A stretch of DNA of 64,000 nucleotides from Nocardioides marmoriginsengisoli (GCF_003725695.1 NZ_RJSE01000007.1:1240371-1304370); one strand, 5' to 3'. Positions 7,895 through 16,144 are shown, counted from the first letter of the stretch. Notes: a model not told the origin generated them from the letters alone. Made by a program: numbers and translations.

Positions 7895-8094
7895 GCACCA
7901 GCACCTACACCGTGACCGGGATGACGTGTGGGCACTGCGTCTCCTCGGTGAGCGAGGAGGTCGGTGAGATCCCGGGTGTGACCGCGGTCGACGTCGTCCT
8001 GGAGACCGGTCTGCTCACCGTGACCAGCGACGGACCGCTGGACGACGCAGCCGTCGGCGCCGCCGTCGCCGAGGCCGGCTACGCGTTGGCCTGA
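7891..8094 (+). CDS. copZ: Heavy-metal-associated domain copper chaperone (CopZ-like)
   Basis: A 67-residue single HMA domain with the Cu(I)-binding motif G-M-T-C-G-H-C at residues 10-16 and the usual beta-alpha-beta-beta-alpha-beta pattern. It binds and passes on cytosolic Cu(I). It is translationally coupled to csoR through an ATGA overlap, so it is copper-induced. Its 3' end overlaps the convergent PaaX-family gene by 16 bases. Confidence 0.88.
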   Translation: MSTSTYTVTGMTCGHCVSSVSEEVGEIPGVTAVDVVLETGLLTVTSDGPLDDAAVGAAVAEAGYALA

Positions 8095-8810
8095 GTGCTG
8101 CTGATCACCAGCGTCATGCCCTGCTCGATCAGCTCGCGCTGGTACGCCGCGTAGGAGATCCGCAGGTCGTCGGCGACCCAGCCTGCAGGCAGCAGCTCGG
8201 CCGGGGGCGCCGGGTCCTCGCGCAGGTGCCGTACGACGGCCGCTGCCACGGCGAGCCGCTGGGCCGCCGAGCGCGCGGCGGCGATGTCGTCGAGGAGGTG
8301 CCGGCCGGTGAGGTTCCAGCCGTCGAGGTCCCAGAGCTGGCCGGCCAGTGCGCGCGGGTCCGCTGCCGGCGTACTGGAGAAGGTGCTGACCAGGCCGTCG
8401 GGCCACTCCGGCAGCGAGCGGGCCAGGTTGGCCGGACGCAGCCAGACCCCCTCGCGGAGCTCGGCGAGGCGGAGGTCGGTCAGCTGGGTGCGCAGGCCAG
8501 CGCGGTCAGCCGCGCTGCGGCCGGCCGAGGTCACCACGACCATCTCCCAGGTCCCGTCCCACGCGCCGGCCGGATCGAGGGCGACGTCCTGGCGTCGCTG
8601 CCGCTCGAGCAGGCGCTCGCTGAGGCGGTAGCTGCCCTCGGTCCGTTCGAGGTCGCCGTTGGCGACCATCCGGGTGAGCGCGACGCGCAGGGTCGACTCG
8701 GAGATCTCGAAGAGCTCGGCGGCGTCGACCAGGGCGCTCACCGGCAGCTCGGGCGGGTGCGCGCCGAGCAGCAGGCTGAGCACCACGGACCGGGCGCTGA
8801 GCGGACGCAC
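8079..8810 (-). CDS. PaaX family transcriptional regulator
   Basis: A 243-residue GntR-like winged-helix repressor of the PaaX type, known to sense aryl-CoA or acyl-CoA thioesters. The N-terminal S-A-R-S-V-V-L-S-L-L-L-G-A and the wing A-L-T-R-M-V-A-N-G-D-L are diagnostic. The central W-D-G-T-W-E-M-V-V-V and C-terminal Y-x-A-Y-Q-R-E-L parts are the PaaX core and tail. It starts at a GTG behind a good Shine-Dalgarno (AAGGAGAC). It is divergent from the AidB-like dehydrogenase at 8864 across 53 bases, so it probably represses that operon in response to an acyl-CoA. Confidence 0.87.
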   Translation of the reverse strand: MRPLSARSVVLSLLLGAHPPELPVSALVDAAELFEISESTLRVALTRMVANGDLERTEGSYRLSERLLERQRRQDVALDPAGAWDGTWEMVVVTSAGRSAADRAGLRTQLTDLRLAELREGVWLRPANLARSLPEWPDGLVSTFSSTPAADPRALAGQLWDLDGWNLTGRHLLDDIAAARSAAQRLAVAAAVVRHLREDPAPPAELLPAGWVADDLRISYAAYQRELIEQGMTLVISSTQANA

Positions 8811-8827
8811 GCTGTCTCCTTACACTC

Positions 8828-8856
8828 TTGAAACGGTTGTCGTGATCGCGTAATAC
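8828..8856 (+). promoter_or_regulatory. Near-consensus sigma-A promoter of the AidB-like operon
   Basis: TTGAAA (8828-8833) and TAATAC (8851-8856) are spaced by exactly 17 bases. The ATG at 8864 begins seven bases after the -10, so the transcript is probably leaderless. This is the clearest -35/-10 pair in the window. A promoter this strong next to a PaaX repressor gene suggests tight repression. Confidence 0.7.
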
Positions 8857-8863
8857 TACTCCT

Positions 8864-10549
8864 ATGACGACCAGTACCGAGCGTCCGGACCAGACCAGCG
8901 CGACCCTCCCCGCCGGGGAGACCCACGAGGTGACCAATCAGCCGCCTCCGCACGCGCCGTACGACGCCGCCGCGGACGCGGCGCTGCTCGAGGGTCTGCA
9001 CCGCGAAGGCGCCGGCTGGGCCGAGGCCGACGTACGGCGCCTCGGTCAGCTGGCGGGGTCCGAGGAGGCGCAGCGCTGGGCCGAGGAGGCCAATCGGTTC
9101 GAGCCGGAGCTCCGCACCGTGGATCGCTACGGCAACCGGATCGACGAGGTCGAGTTCCACCCCTCCTGGCACCACCTGATGCGCACCTCGGTCGCCGAGG
9201 GCGGCGCCGGAGCGGCCTGGGTGGACCCGCGCCCGGGCGCGCACGTCGCGCGGACGGCGGGCGGCCTGGCCTGGCAGCACACCGAGGCCGGCCACGGCTG
9301 CCCGATCACGATGACCTACGCGGTGGTCCCAGCGCTGCGGCACCAGCCGGACCTCGCGGCGATCTACGAGCCGGGCCTGACCAGCCGCGTCTACGACCCG
9401 GGCCTGCGGGTCCCGACCGAGAAGCGCGGCCTGCTCGCCGGGATGGGGATGACCGAGAAGCAGGGCGGCTCCGACGTCCGCACCAACTCCACGATCGCGA
9501 CCCCGACGGCCGAGCCCGGTGTCTTCACGCTGACCGGGCACAAGTGGTTCACCTCGGCGCCGATGTGCGACGTGTTCCTGGTGCTGGCCCAGGCTCCGGG
9601 CGGGCTCTCCTGCTTCCTGGTGCCGCGGATCCTGCCCGACGGCACCCGGAACGCCTTCCGGATCGTGCGGCTCAAGGACAAGCTCGGCAACCGGTCCAAC
9701 GCCTCCTCCGAGCCGGAGTTCGACGGCACCGTGGCCTGGCTGGTGGGGGAGCAGGGCCGTGGCGTGAAGACCATCATCGAGATGGTCAGCTGCACCCGGC
9801 TGGACTGCGTCACGGGCTCCGCCGGGATGATGCGCAAGGCGCTGGTCGAGGCCGGCCACCACGTCCAGCACCGGGCCGCGTTCGGCAAGACGCTGATCGA
9901 CCAGCCGTTGATGCGCAATGTCGTCGCCGACCTGGCGATCGAGTCCGAGGCCGCGACCACGTTGGCCCTGCGGCTCGCGGGTGCGGCCGACCGCGGGATC
10001 CGCGGCGACGAGGGCGAGCAGGCGTTCCGCCGGATCGCCACCGCGATCGGCAAGTACTGGGTCACCAAGCGCGGTGCGGCGTTCACGGCCGAGGCGATGG
10101 AGTGCTTTGGCGGCAACGGGTACGTCGAGGACTCCGGGATGCCGCGGCTCTACCGGGAGGCGCCGCTGAACTCGATCTGGGAGGGCTCCGGCAACGTCAA
10201 CGCGCTCGACGTCCTGCGGGCGCTGGGCAAGGAGCCGGACTCGCTGGACGCGCTGATGGGCGAGCTCGCGCTGTCCGCCGGCGGTGACGCACGGCTGGAC
10301 GCGGCCGTCGGCCGGCTGGGTGCGGCGCTCGGGGACCTGGACTCGATCGAGGTCCGGGCCCGCGGCCTGGTCGAGCAGATGGCGCTGGTGCTCCAAGGCT
10401 CGCTGCTGGTCCGGCACGCGCCGGCTGCGGTGGCGGACGCGTTCTGCGCGAGCCGGCTGGACGGCCAGGGCGGGCTCGCCTTCGGCACCCTTCCGGCCGG
10501 CACCGACTTCACCGCGATCCTGGACCGCGCGCTGCCCGAGGGTTCTTGA
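8864..10549 (+). CDS. AidB-like acyl-CoA dehydrogenase family protein
   Basis: A 561-residue FAD protein of the acyl-CoA dehydrogenase superfamily, longer than ordinary members and matching AidB. It has the family N-terminus T-H-E-V-T-N-Q-P-P-P near residue 22. The flavin signature M-T-E-K-Q-G-G-S-D-V-R is near 200, and R-L-K-D-K-L-G-N-R-S-N-A-S-S-E lies in the middle domain. The C-terminal F-G-G-N-G-Y-V-E-D and I-W-E-G-S-G-N-V segments hold the active-site region. E. coli AidB binds DNA in alkylation stress, but many actinobacterial relatives sit in catabolic operons. Pairing with a crotonase and a PaaX repressor favours acyl-CoA oxidation here (inference). The stop overlaps the next ATG. 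Confidence 0.85.
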   Translation: MTTSTERPDQTSATLPAGETHEVTNQPPPHAPYDAAADAALLEGLHREGAGWAEADVRRLGQLAGSEEAQRWAEEANRFEPELRTVDRYGNRIDEVEFHPSWHHLMRTSVAEGGAGAAWVDPRPGAHVARTAGGLAWQHTEAGHGCPITMTYAVVPALRHQPDLAAIYEPGLTSRVYDPGLRVPTEKRGLLAGMGMTEKQGGSDVRTNSTIATPTAEPGVFTLTGHKWFTSAPMCDVFLVLAQAPGGLSCFLVPRILPDGTRNAFRIVRLKDKLGNRSNASSEPEFDGTVAWLVGEQGRGVKTIIEMVSCTRLDCVTGSAGMMRKALVEAGHHVQHRAAFGKTLIDQPLMRNVVADLAIESEAATTLALRLAGAADRGIRGDEGEQAFRRIATAIGKYWVTKRGAAFTAEAMECFGGNGYVEDSGMPRLYREAPLNSIWEGSGNVNALDVLRALGKEPDSLDALMGELALSAGGDARLDAAVGRLGAALGDLDSIEVRARGLVEQMALVLQGSLLVRHAPAAVADAFCASRLDGQGGLAFGTLPAGTDFTAILDRALPEGS

Positions 10550-11442
10550 TGGAGGACTACCGGACGCTGACCTACGAGGTCGACGGCCGGGTAGCCAGGA
10601 TCACCTTCGACCGGCCGGAGCACGGCAACGCCATCACCGCCGACACCCCGGTCGAGCTCGCCGACGCGGTCGAGCGCGCCGACACCGACCGCCGGGTGCA
10701 CGTGATTCTGCTGTCCGGGCGCGGGAAGGGGTTCTGCGGCGGCTACGACTTGGGATTGTTCGCCGAAGGGGACATGGGGGCGTCGGGCGAGGCAGGGACG
10801 AGCGTCCTCGACGCCACCGTCCAGCTCGAGAACCACGACCCGAACCGCACCTGGGACCCGATGGTCGACTACCAGATGATGAGCCGCTTCAACCGCGGCT
10901 ACGCCAGCCTGCTGCACGCCAACAAGCCGACGGTCGCCAAGCTGCACGGGTTCGCCGTCGCCGGCGGCACCGACATCGCCCTGCACTGCGACCAGATCGT
11001 GGTCGCCGACGACGTCCGGATCGGCTACCCGCCGACCCGCGCCTGGGGCGTCCCGGCGACCGGGTTGTGGGCGCACCGCCTCGGCGACCAGCGGGCGAAG
11101 CGGCTGCTCCTGACCGGTGACCTGATCACCGGCAAGCAGGCCGTCGAGTGGGGTCTGGCGATCGAGTCCCACCCGGCCGAGGAGCTGGACGCGCGCACCG
11201 AGGCCCTGGTGCAGCGGATCGCGGCGATGCCGCAGAACCAGCTGATCATGGTGAAGCTCGCCCTCAACAGCGCGCTGCTCGCCCAGGGCGTCGCGACCAG
11301 CGGGATGGTGAGCACCGTCTTCGACGGGATCTCCCGGCACACGGCCGAGGGGTACGGGTTCGCCCAGCGTGCCGTCGAGGCCGGCTTCCGCGAGGCGGTC
11401 CGCGAGCGCGACGAGCCGTTCGGGGATGCCAAGCCGTCGTGA
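10549..11442 (+). CDS. Enoyl-CoA hydratase/isomerase (crotonase) family protein
   Basis: A 297-residue crotonase-fold protein, expected to hydrate or isomerise an enoyl-CoA. The oxyanion-hole segments are visible: G-R-G-K-G-F-C-G-G-Y-D-L near residue 60 and H-G-F-A-V-A-G-G-T-D-I-A-L-H near 130. An insertion of about 45 residues between them makes it longer than standard hydratases. The ATG at 10549 overlaps the dehydrogenase stop by one base (TGATG). An in-frame TTG three bases earlier is unlikely. Its 3' end overlaps the Nudix gene by four bases, so three genes share one transcript. The substrate is unknown. Confidence 0.87.
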   Translation: MEDYRTLTYEVDGRVARITFDRPEHGNAITADTPVELADAVERADTDRRVHVILLSGRGKGFCGGYDLGLFAEGDMGASGEAGTSVLDATVQLENHDPNRTWDPMVDYQMMSRFNRGYASLLHANKPTVAKLHGFAVAGGTDIALHCDQIVVADDVRIGYPPTRAWGVPATGLWAHRLGDQRAKRLLLTGDLITGKQAVEWGLAIESHPAEELDARTEALVQRIAAMPQNQLIMVKLALNSALLAQGVATSGMVSTVFDGISRHTAEGYGFAQRAVEAGFREAVRERDEPFGDAKPS

Positions 11443-11993
11443 CTCCTGAGACCGTGGCCGCGGCGCTGCTTCCGCCGGCCGAGACCAGCGTGATGAGCGC
11501 GGGCGGCAAGGTGGATGCCGCCGTACTGATCCCGCTGTTCTGGGACGAGCGCGGCCCGGTCGCCGTCCTCACCGAGCGCAGTGCCGACCTGCGCAAGCAC
11601 GCCGGCGAGATCTCGTTCCCGGGCGGACGGCGTGATCCGGGTGAGGACCTGGTCGACACCGCCGTACGGGAGGCCGAGGAGGAGATCGGTCTCGCGCCCG
11701 CAGACGTCACGATCCTCGGCGGTCTGCCGCCGCTGGGAACCTTCGTCAGCGGCTTCACGATCTACCCGTTCGTGGGCGTCGTCCCGGCCGGCGTCGCGTG
11801 GGTCCTCGCCGAGCGCGAGGTGGCCGCCGTCCTCGAGCTGCCCCTGGCCGAGCTCCGGACGGGGCACCGCTTCGAGCGTCTGTTCCGCAAGGGCGTCCCG
11901 GTCCGCACCGACACCTACACCGTGGACGGTCAGCTGGTCTGGGGTGCGACCGCGCGGATCGTCCGGATGCTGCTGGACCGGGTGGGGGAGTGA
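11439..11993 (+). CDS. Nudix hydrolase (CoA pyrophosphatase-like)
   Basis: A 184-residue Nudix protein. The Nudix box G-x5-E-x7-R-E-x2-E-E-x-G is complete (from GGRRDPGE through REAEEEIG, about residues 64-86). It is preceded by S-A-D-L-R-K-H-A-G-E-I-S-F-P-G-G, which is characteristic of the NUDT7/YeaB CoA-diphosphatase subgroup. That activity, clipping CoA or acyl-CoA to 4'-phosphopantetheine and 3',5'-ADP, would suit its place at the end of an acyl-CoA operon. The GTG start overlaps the crotonase stop (GTGA). Substrate assignment rests on the subgroup motif only. Confidence 0.85.
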   Translation: MTPETVAAALLPPAETSVMSAGGKVDAAVLIPLFWDERGPVAVLTERSADLRKHAGEISFPGGRRDPGEDLVDTAVREAEEEIGLAPADVTILGGLPPLGTFVSGFTIYPFVGVVPAGVAWVLAEREVAAVLELPLAELRTGHRFERLFRKGVPVRTDTYTVDGQLVWGATARIVRMLLDRVGE

Positions 11994-12073
11994 GGCACCG
12001 GGGAGCAATCGTTCCCGGCAACCGTCGCGATCCGGTAGAACGGGGTCGGACGACCGAACCGAGGGAGACGGCG

Positions 12074-12943
12074 ATGAGCAGGAGACGGACGAAGGTTTCG
12101 GCGATCGGCCTGGCGCTCTGCGCGGTGGTCGTCGCGTTCCCGTTGGGCGGGGGAGCGGCCGCCGCCGAGGGCGCCGCGGCGCCAAGCGGCCGGTACGTCG
12201 CCTTCGGTGACTCCTACTCGGCGGACTCCGGCGTGATGCCGATCGCCAAGGGGACCAACCCCTTCTGCCTCCAGTCGGCGCGCAACTACCCGAAGCTCGT
12301 CGCCGCCGAGCTCGGCCTCACCCTGGTCGACGTGACCTGCGGCGGGGCGACCGTGGCGCACCTGAGCAAGCCCCAGTACCGGGGCGTGCCCGCCCAGCTC
12401 GACGCGCTCAACGGTGACGAGTCGGTGGTCACGGTGGGCATCGGCGGCAACGACAACAACCTGTTCGCCAGCGCGATCGCGCTCTGCGGCGCCTTCGCGC
12501 CGATCGCCGTCCTCGACCTCGGTGCGCCGTGCCAGCGGACCTACGGGGACCGCTTCGACCGGCTGATCGCCTCCGATGCGCCCGCGATCGGTGCCGCGCT
12601 CGACGCCATCCGGCTCCGCGCCCCGCACGCGAAGGTGTACGTCGTCGGCTATCTCTCCATCCTTCCGCAATCGGGGCGGTGCTTCCGCCAGATGCCGCTG
12701 ACCACCGGCGACACGGCGTACATGAACGCCGTCCAGAAGAACATCAACACGATGCTGGCCGAGCAGGCAGCGCTCCACGGCGCGACGTACATCGACACGT
12801 TCACGCCGTCGATCGGGCACGACGTCTGCCAGCCGGTGGGCGTGCGCTGGATCGAGCCCCCGCTCTCGGGGCAGCCGATCCACCCCGGCGCTGTCGGAGC
12901 GGCTGCGCAGGCCCGGATCGTCGCGGCGACTCTCGCGTCCTGA
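12074..12943 (+). CDS. Secreted SGNH/GDSL family hydrolase (lipase/esterase)
   Basis: A 289-residue exported serine hydrolase. A Sec signal peptide occupies residues 1-31 (three Arg, a hydrophobic core, AAAA-type cleavage). SGNH blocks follow: F-G-D-S-Y with nucleophile Ser47 (block I), the conserved Gly of C-G-G-A (II), G-I-G-G-N-D (III), and a C-terminal P-I-H-P (V) with the catalytic His. Several Cys (Q-S-A-R, D-V-T-C, L-C-G, P-C, R-C-F, D-V-C) could form the three disulfides typical of Streptomyces-type secreted lipases and GDSL esterases. The start follows GAGGGAG at good spacing. Confidence 0.88.
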   Translation: MSRRRTKVSAIGLALCAVVVAFPLGGGAAAAEGAAAPSGRYVAFGDSYSADSGVMPIAKGTNPFCLQSARNYPKLVAAELGLTLVDVTCGGATVAHLSKPQYRGVPAQLDALNGDESVVTVGIGGNDNNLFASAIALCGAFAPIAVLDLGAPCQRTYGDRFDRLIASDAPAIGAALDAIRLRAPHAKVYVVGYLSILPQSGRCFRQMPLTTGDTAYMNAVQKNINTMLAEQAALHGATYIDTFTPSIGHDVCQPVGVRWIEPPLSGQPIHPGAVGAAAQARIVAATLAS

Positions 12944-12962
12944 GCGAGGGTGCGGCTCCGAC

Positions 12963-13511
12963 TCAGGCCGTCGACCCTCGGGAGACCTGCTGCTCCAGCG
13001 CCGCGACCCGGACCTCGAGGTCTCCGCTCAGCTCGACCACCTCGGCACCGCCCGTCAGGTCGGCGTCGTCGACGATCTCGACGAGGATCTGATCCATCGC
13101 TTCGCGCAGCTCCGGGTCCTCGTCCTCGGGAACCGTGATCGGAGAGCCGGAGTCGAGGCGGAGCAGGACGAGCAGGTCGAGGTGCTGGGCCGCCTCGGCG
13201 CAGAGCTCGGCTCCCCGGCGGAGGTGGTCGCTGGACGGGACCGGTCGGCCGAGCTGGTCCAGCGCTTCGAGGTAGGCGAGGAAGTCCCACGGTCCGCGTT
13301 CGACGATCACCGGGCCGACGAGGTTCCCGGTCAGGCGCGCGGCCGCGACCTCGAGCTGCTGGTAGAACACCCCGGCACCCGCGTCGGTGCGGTACTCCCC
13401 GAGCACCTCGATCGGATCCGGCAGCACCTCGACGTCGGGGTGGGCGGAGGCGAACGCGTCGATCAAGGAGCTCTTGCCGCTCGCATGGGTGCCGGAGACC
13501 ACGATGATCAT
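12963..13511 (-). CDS. P-loop NTPase/kinase-like protein
   Basis: A 182-residue protein opening with beta strand M-I-I-V-V-S and a Walker A motif G-T-H-A-S-G-K-S-S (residues 7-15). V-I-V-E-R-G-P-W-D-F-L at about 70 resembles the substrate or lid segment of nucleotide kinase-like AAA proteins that bind small phosphate acceptors. A C-terminal acidic stretch ends in an amphipathic, possibly coiled, helix with R-V-A-A-L-E-Q-Q-V. The start ATG at 13511 lies six bases after TAGAGT, giving a leaderless mRNA. The substrate is not known. Confidence 0.75.
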   Translation of the reverse strand: MIIVVSGTHASGKSSLIDAFASAHPDVEVLPDPIEVLGEYRTDAGAGVFYQQLEVAAARLTGNLVGPVIVERGPWDFLAYLEALDQLGRPVPSSDHLRRGAELCAEAAQHLDLLVLLRLDSGSPITVPEDEDPELREAMDQILVEIVDDADLTGGAEVVELSGDLEVRVAALEQQVSRGSTA

Positions 13512-13517
13512 GGGCGC

Positions 13518-13523
13518 ACTCTA
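13518..13523 (-). promoter_or_regulatory. -10 element, leaderless promoter of P-loop gene
   Basis: On the minus strand TAGAGT is followed by GCGCCC (six bases) and the ATG at 13511. Confidence 0.6.
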
Positions 13524-13591
13524 GGGTGCCGCAGCGTGCCAGCCGCAGGATCCCTGAGCGGCGACCTCTGGCCCGGACCCGTCGCGATCAG

Positions 13592-13597
13592 TAGTCT
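13592..13597 (+). promoter_or_regulatory. -10 element of SHOCT membrane-protein gene
   Basis: TAGTCT lies eight bases before the ATG at 13606, with no Shine-Dalgarno sequence. The leader would be absent or one to two bases long. Confidence 0.45.
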
Positions 13598-13605
13598 GCG
13601 GTCCC

Positions 13606-14391
13606 ATGAAGCTCGCAATCCTCGGGGTGGTGGCGACCGCGATCGGCGTCGCTCTCAGCGTGCCCGGTCTGATCGGGATCGGTGCGTTCTGGGTGCTCCT
13701 CGGCCCGCTGATGCGCCAGCACGCGCAACGGCTCAAGGGGATCCAGGCGGCCGCGCCCGAGGGCAAGCCCAAGGTCGACAGCAAGACGTTCACCCAGGGG
13801 ACGCTGCTCTGGCTCGCGCTCGGCATCCCGTCGCTGGTCGTCGGCCTGATGAAGATCGGGATCGACGCCGAGCACGAGAACTGGCGCTGGCTCCCGCTGG
13901 GCATCGGCATCTTCGCGCTGGTCATCGGCGTGGTCGGCTCGGTCCTCTACTTCGCCGGCTCCGCAGCGCTCGCCTCCGGTGAGCGCAGGGCGGCGGCGAA
14001 CAAGTTCCCGGCGACGCTCTGGATCTCCCGGGTGCGGGAGACCGGTTCGTACATCAACAACCGGCCGCGCCTGGAGTTCGTCTTCCGGGTCGAGCCGGAC
14101 GCGGGCACCGGGGTGGAGCCGTACGCCGTCACCAAGAAGGCCACGGTGCCGCACACGGCGATGGGCTCGCTCAAGGTGGGCGACGGCTTCCGGGCCAAGG
14201 TGGCGGGGCCCGACGACCCGACCTCGATGGACATCACCTGGGACGAGCCGGTGTCGGCTGCGGGCGCGGACGGCGGCGAAGCCGAGGACGTCTCGGTCCG
14301 GCTGGACCGGCTCGACCAGCTGCACCGCGACGGCAAGGTCAGCGACACGGAGTACCAGGAGCAGCGCGGCCGGATCCTCGGCACGCTCTGA
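13606..14391 (+). CDS. Membrane protein with C-terminal SHOCT domain
   Basis: A 261-residue protein. Hydrophobic segments lie at about residues 3-34 (probably two tightly packed or one long), 64-82 and 93-122. A cytoplasmic beta-rich region follows. The last 30 residues, with R-L-D-R-L-D-Q-L-H-R-D-G and D-T-E-Y-Q-E-Q-R-G-R-I-L, are a classic SHOCT domain. SHOCT domains are oligomerisation or interaction modules at the ends of many membrane proteins. There is no catalytic motif, so the function is unknown. It precedes the adenylate cyclase gene by 54 bases on the same strand. Confidence 0.75.
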   Translation: MKLAILGVVATAIGVALSVPGLIGIGAFWVLLGPLMRQHAQRLKGIQAAAPEGKPKVDSKTFTQGTLLWLALGIPSLVVGLMKIGIDAEHENWRWLPLGIGIFALVIGVVGSVLYFAGSAALASGERRAAANKFPATLWISRVRETGSYINNRPRLEFVFRVEPDAGTGVEPYAVTKKATVPHTAMGSLKVGDGFRAKVAGPDDPTSMDITWDEPVSAAGADGGEAEDVSVRLDRLDQLHRDGKVSDTEYQEQRGRILGTL

Positions 14392-14445
14392 TCCCACCTG
14401 CTCCAGCCGTTGCCAAACGGCCTCGCGGACCGCGACGATCCGAGC

Positions 14446-15951
14446 ATGCAATTCGGTGCCCACGGGCTGCACGGTCCCGACCTCCGGGGCGTCCGCCCGT
14501 ACGAGGTGATCGGCCTGGTCTGGTTCGCCAACCTGGTCGGTGCCGTCGTGCTGATCATCGACTACCTGGTGGTGCTGCCGTTCCCCGCGGACGTCTCCAC
14601 ACCGGAGATCGAGCGCGGCAACGTGATCCTCGGCCTGGTCCTGGTCGGGATCAGCTGGGTCGTGCTCGGCGTGGTCGGGGCGCCGCGCGCGCACCGGGCG
14701 CTGGACTGGACGCTGCGCGGGATGCCGCCGGACGAGGAGGAGCAGCAGCTCACCCTGAACCTGCCGTGGTGGCTGTTCTGGATGCAGGTGGTGATCTGGG
14801 CGTTCTCCTGCGTCGTGTTCTTCTACGCCAACCTCGACGTCGGCGGGATGTACGCCCTGCAGCTCTCGACGACCGTGATCATCAGCGGGCTGGCGACCGC
14901 GGCGACGTCGTACCTGCTCTGCATGCGGCTCTTCAAGTCCGCCACCACCCGGGTGCTCGAGCTCTCGCCGCCGCGGCGCGGGACCACGGCGGGCGTCGGC
15001 CAGAAGGCGATCTTCATCTACACGCTCACCACCGGCGTCCCGATGATCGGCCTGATCGGGATGGTCGCGTTCGCGAACGAGACCGGGGTCTCCCTGCGCC
15101 AGCTCTCGATCAGTGGTCTGGTCGTCGGGCTCGGCGCGCTGATCACCGGGTACTTCGCGACCGTGCTCTTCGCCAAGTCGGTGGGGGAGCCGCTCGGCGA
15201 CCTCACCAGCGCGCTCGCCGAGATCGAGGGCGGTGACCTCAGCGTCACCGTCACCGTCGACGACGCCGGCGAGATCGGCCAGCTCCAGTCCGGAGTGAAC
15301 AACATGGTCGCCGCCCTGCTGGAGCGTGAGCAGCTCCGTGACCTGTTCGGCCGGCACGTCGGCGAGGACGTCGCCCGGCTGGCCCTGCAGCAGGGGGTCT
15401 CGCTCGGTGGTGAAGAACGCGAGGTGGCTGCCCTGTTCGTGGACGTGATCGGCAGCACCACCTACGCCGCGACGCACCCCGCCGCGGAGGTGGTGGCCGC
15501 GCTGAACCGGTTCTTCGAGGTCGTCGTCTCGGTGGTCTCCGAGCACGGCGGGCTGGTCAACAAGTTCGAGGGCGACGCGGCGCTCTGCATCTTCGGCGCG
15601 CCGCTGGAGCTGCCCGACCCCGCGGCCGCGGCGCTTGCCGCCGCCCGGACGATGTCGGCCCGGCTGAAGTCCGAGGTGCCGGACCTCGACGCCGGCATCG
15701 GGGTCTCGCACGGACTCGTGATCGCCGGGAACATCGGCTCCGCCGAGCGGCTGGAGTACACCGTGATCGGCGACGCCGTGAACGAGGCCGCCCGGCTCAC
15801 CGAGCAGGCCAAGGACCGCCCCGAGCGGGTGGTCGCCTCCGAGCGGATCGTCGACCGGGCCGGGGCCGGCGAGCAGGCCCGCTGGCGGCTGCTCGAGCCG
15901 ATGCTGCTGCGCGGACGCCTCGACCCGACCACGCTGGCGGTGCCTGTGTAG
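14446..15951 (+). CDS. Class III adenylate cyclase with six TM helices and HAMP domain
   Basis: A 501-residue membrane-bound cyclase making cAMP from ATP. Six hydrophobic helices fill residues 1-250. A HAMP linker follows (S-V-G-E-P-L-G-D-L-T-S-A-L-A-E-I-E-G-G-D-L), then the catalytic domain from about 326. Both metal-binding Asp are present: Asp333 in L-F-V-D-V-I-G-S-T and Asp377 in K-F-E-G-D. So are the substrate Lys373, the adenine-selecting Asp in V-I-G-D-A-V-N, and the transition-state Asn and Arg of V-N-E-A-A-R. The layout matches the mycobacterial Rv1318c-Rv1320c/Rv3645 group. ATG 14446 is preferred over an upstream TTG. Its stop codon forms part of the next gene's -10 element. Confidence 0.88.
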   Translation: MQFGAHGLHGPDLRGVRPYEVIGLVWFANLVGAVVLIIDYLVVLPFPADVSTPEIERGNVILGLVLVGISWVVLGVVGAPRAHRALDWTLRGMPPDEEEQQLTLNLPWWLFWMQVVIWAFSCVVFFYANLDVGGMYALQLSTTVIISGLATAATSYLLCMRLFKSATTRVLELSPPRRGTTAGVGQKAIFIYTLTTGVPMIGLIGMVAFANETGVSLRQLSISGLVVGLGALITGYFATVLFAKSVGEPLGDLTSALAEIEGGDLSVTVTVDDAGEIGQLQSGVNNMVAALLEREQLRDLFGRHVGEDVARLALQQGVSLGGEEREVAALFVDVIGSTTYAATHPAAEVVAALNRFFEVVVSVVSEHGGLVNKFEGDAALCIFGAPLELPDPAAAALAAARTMSARLKSEVPDLDAGIGVSHGLVIAGNIGSAERLEYTVIGDAVNEAARLTEQAKDRPERVVASERIVDRAGAGEQARWRLLEPMLLRGRLDPTTLAVPV

Positions 15952-15954
15952 GGT
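15949..15954 (+). promoter_or_regulatory. -10 element built on the cyclase stop codon
   Basis: TAGGGT begins with the TAG stop of the cyclase gene and is followed by CCGGGC (six bases) and the ATG at 15961. Confidence 0.55.
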
Positions 15955-15960
15955 CCGGGC

Positions 15961-16137
15961 ATGGGTCCAGGGATGCAGAAAGCCACCGCGCTAGTACTGG
16001 TCGTCGCGCTGGTACTCAGCGGCGCGATCGTCGCGCTCAGCAGCGACCACGCCGTGATCGCGATCCTGATCGTCGTGGTCGCCGGTGCACTGATCGGTGC
16101 CGCGATGGCTCGCGACAAGAGCGACCGGGACCGCTGA
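15961..16137 (+). CDS. Small membrane protein, 58 aa, hypothetical
   Basis: A 58-residue frame starts at ATG 15961 and ends at TGA 16135-16137. It has two hydrophobic segments: residues about 6-26 (rich in V-L-V-V-A-L-V-L-S) and 30-48 (A-V-I-A-I-L-I-V-V-V-A-G-A-L-I-G-A-A). A charged tail (A-R-D-K-S-D-R-D-R) follows. The perfectly spaced TAGGGT -10 and membrane-like composition argue that it is real. It is a two-helix hairpin protein of unknown role, directly behind the adenylate cyclase but with its own leaderless promoter. A regulatory partner of the cyclase is only a guess. Confidence 0.65.
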   Translation: MGPGMQKATALVLVVALVLSGAIVALSSDHAVIAILIVVVAGALIGAAMARDKSDRDR

Positions 16138-16144
16138 CCCGCCG

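Noticed and set aside
13588..15711. 707-residue minus-strand frame opposite the SHOCT and cyclase genes
   Set aside because: Spans two real genes and an intergenic region with Arg/Asp/His-rich sequence and no domain.
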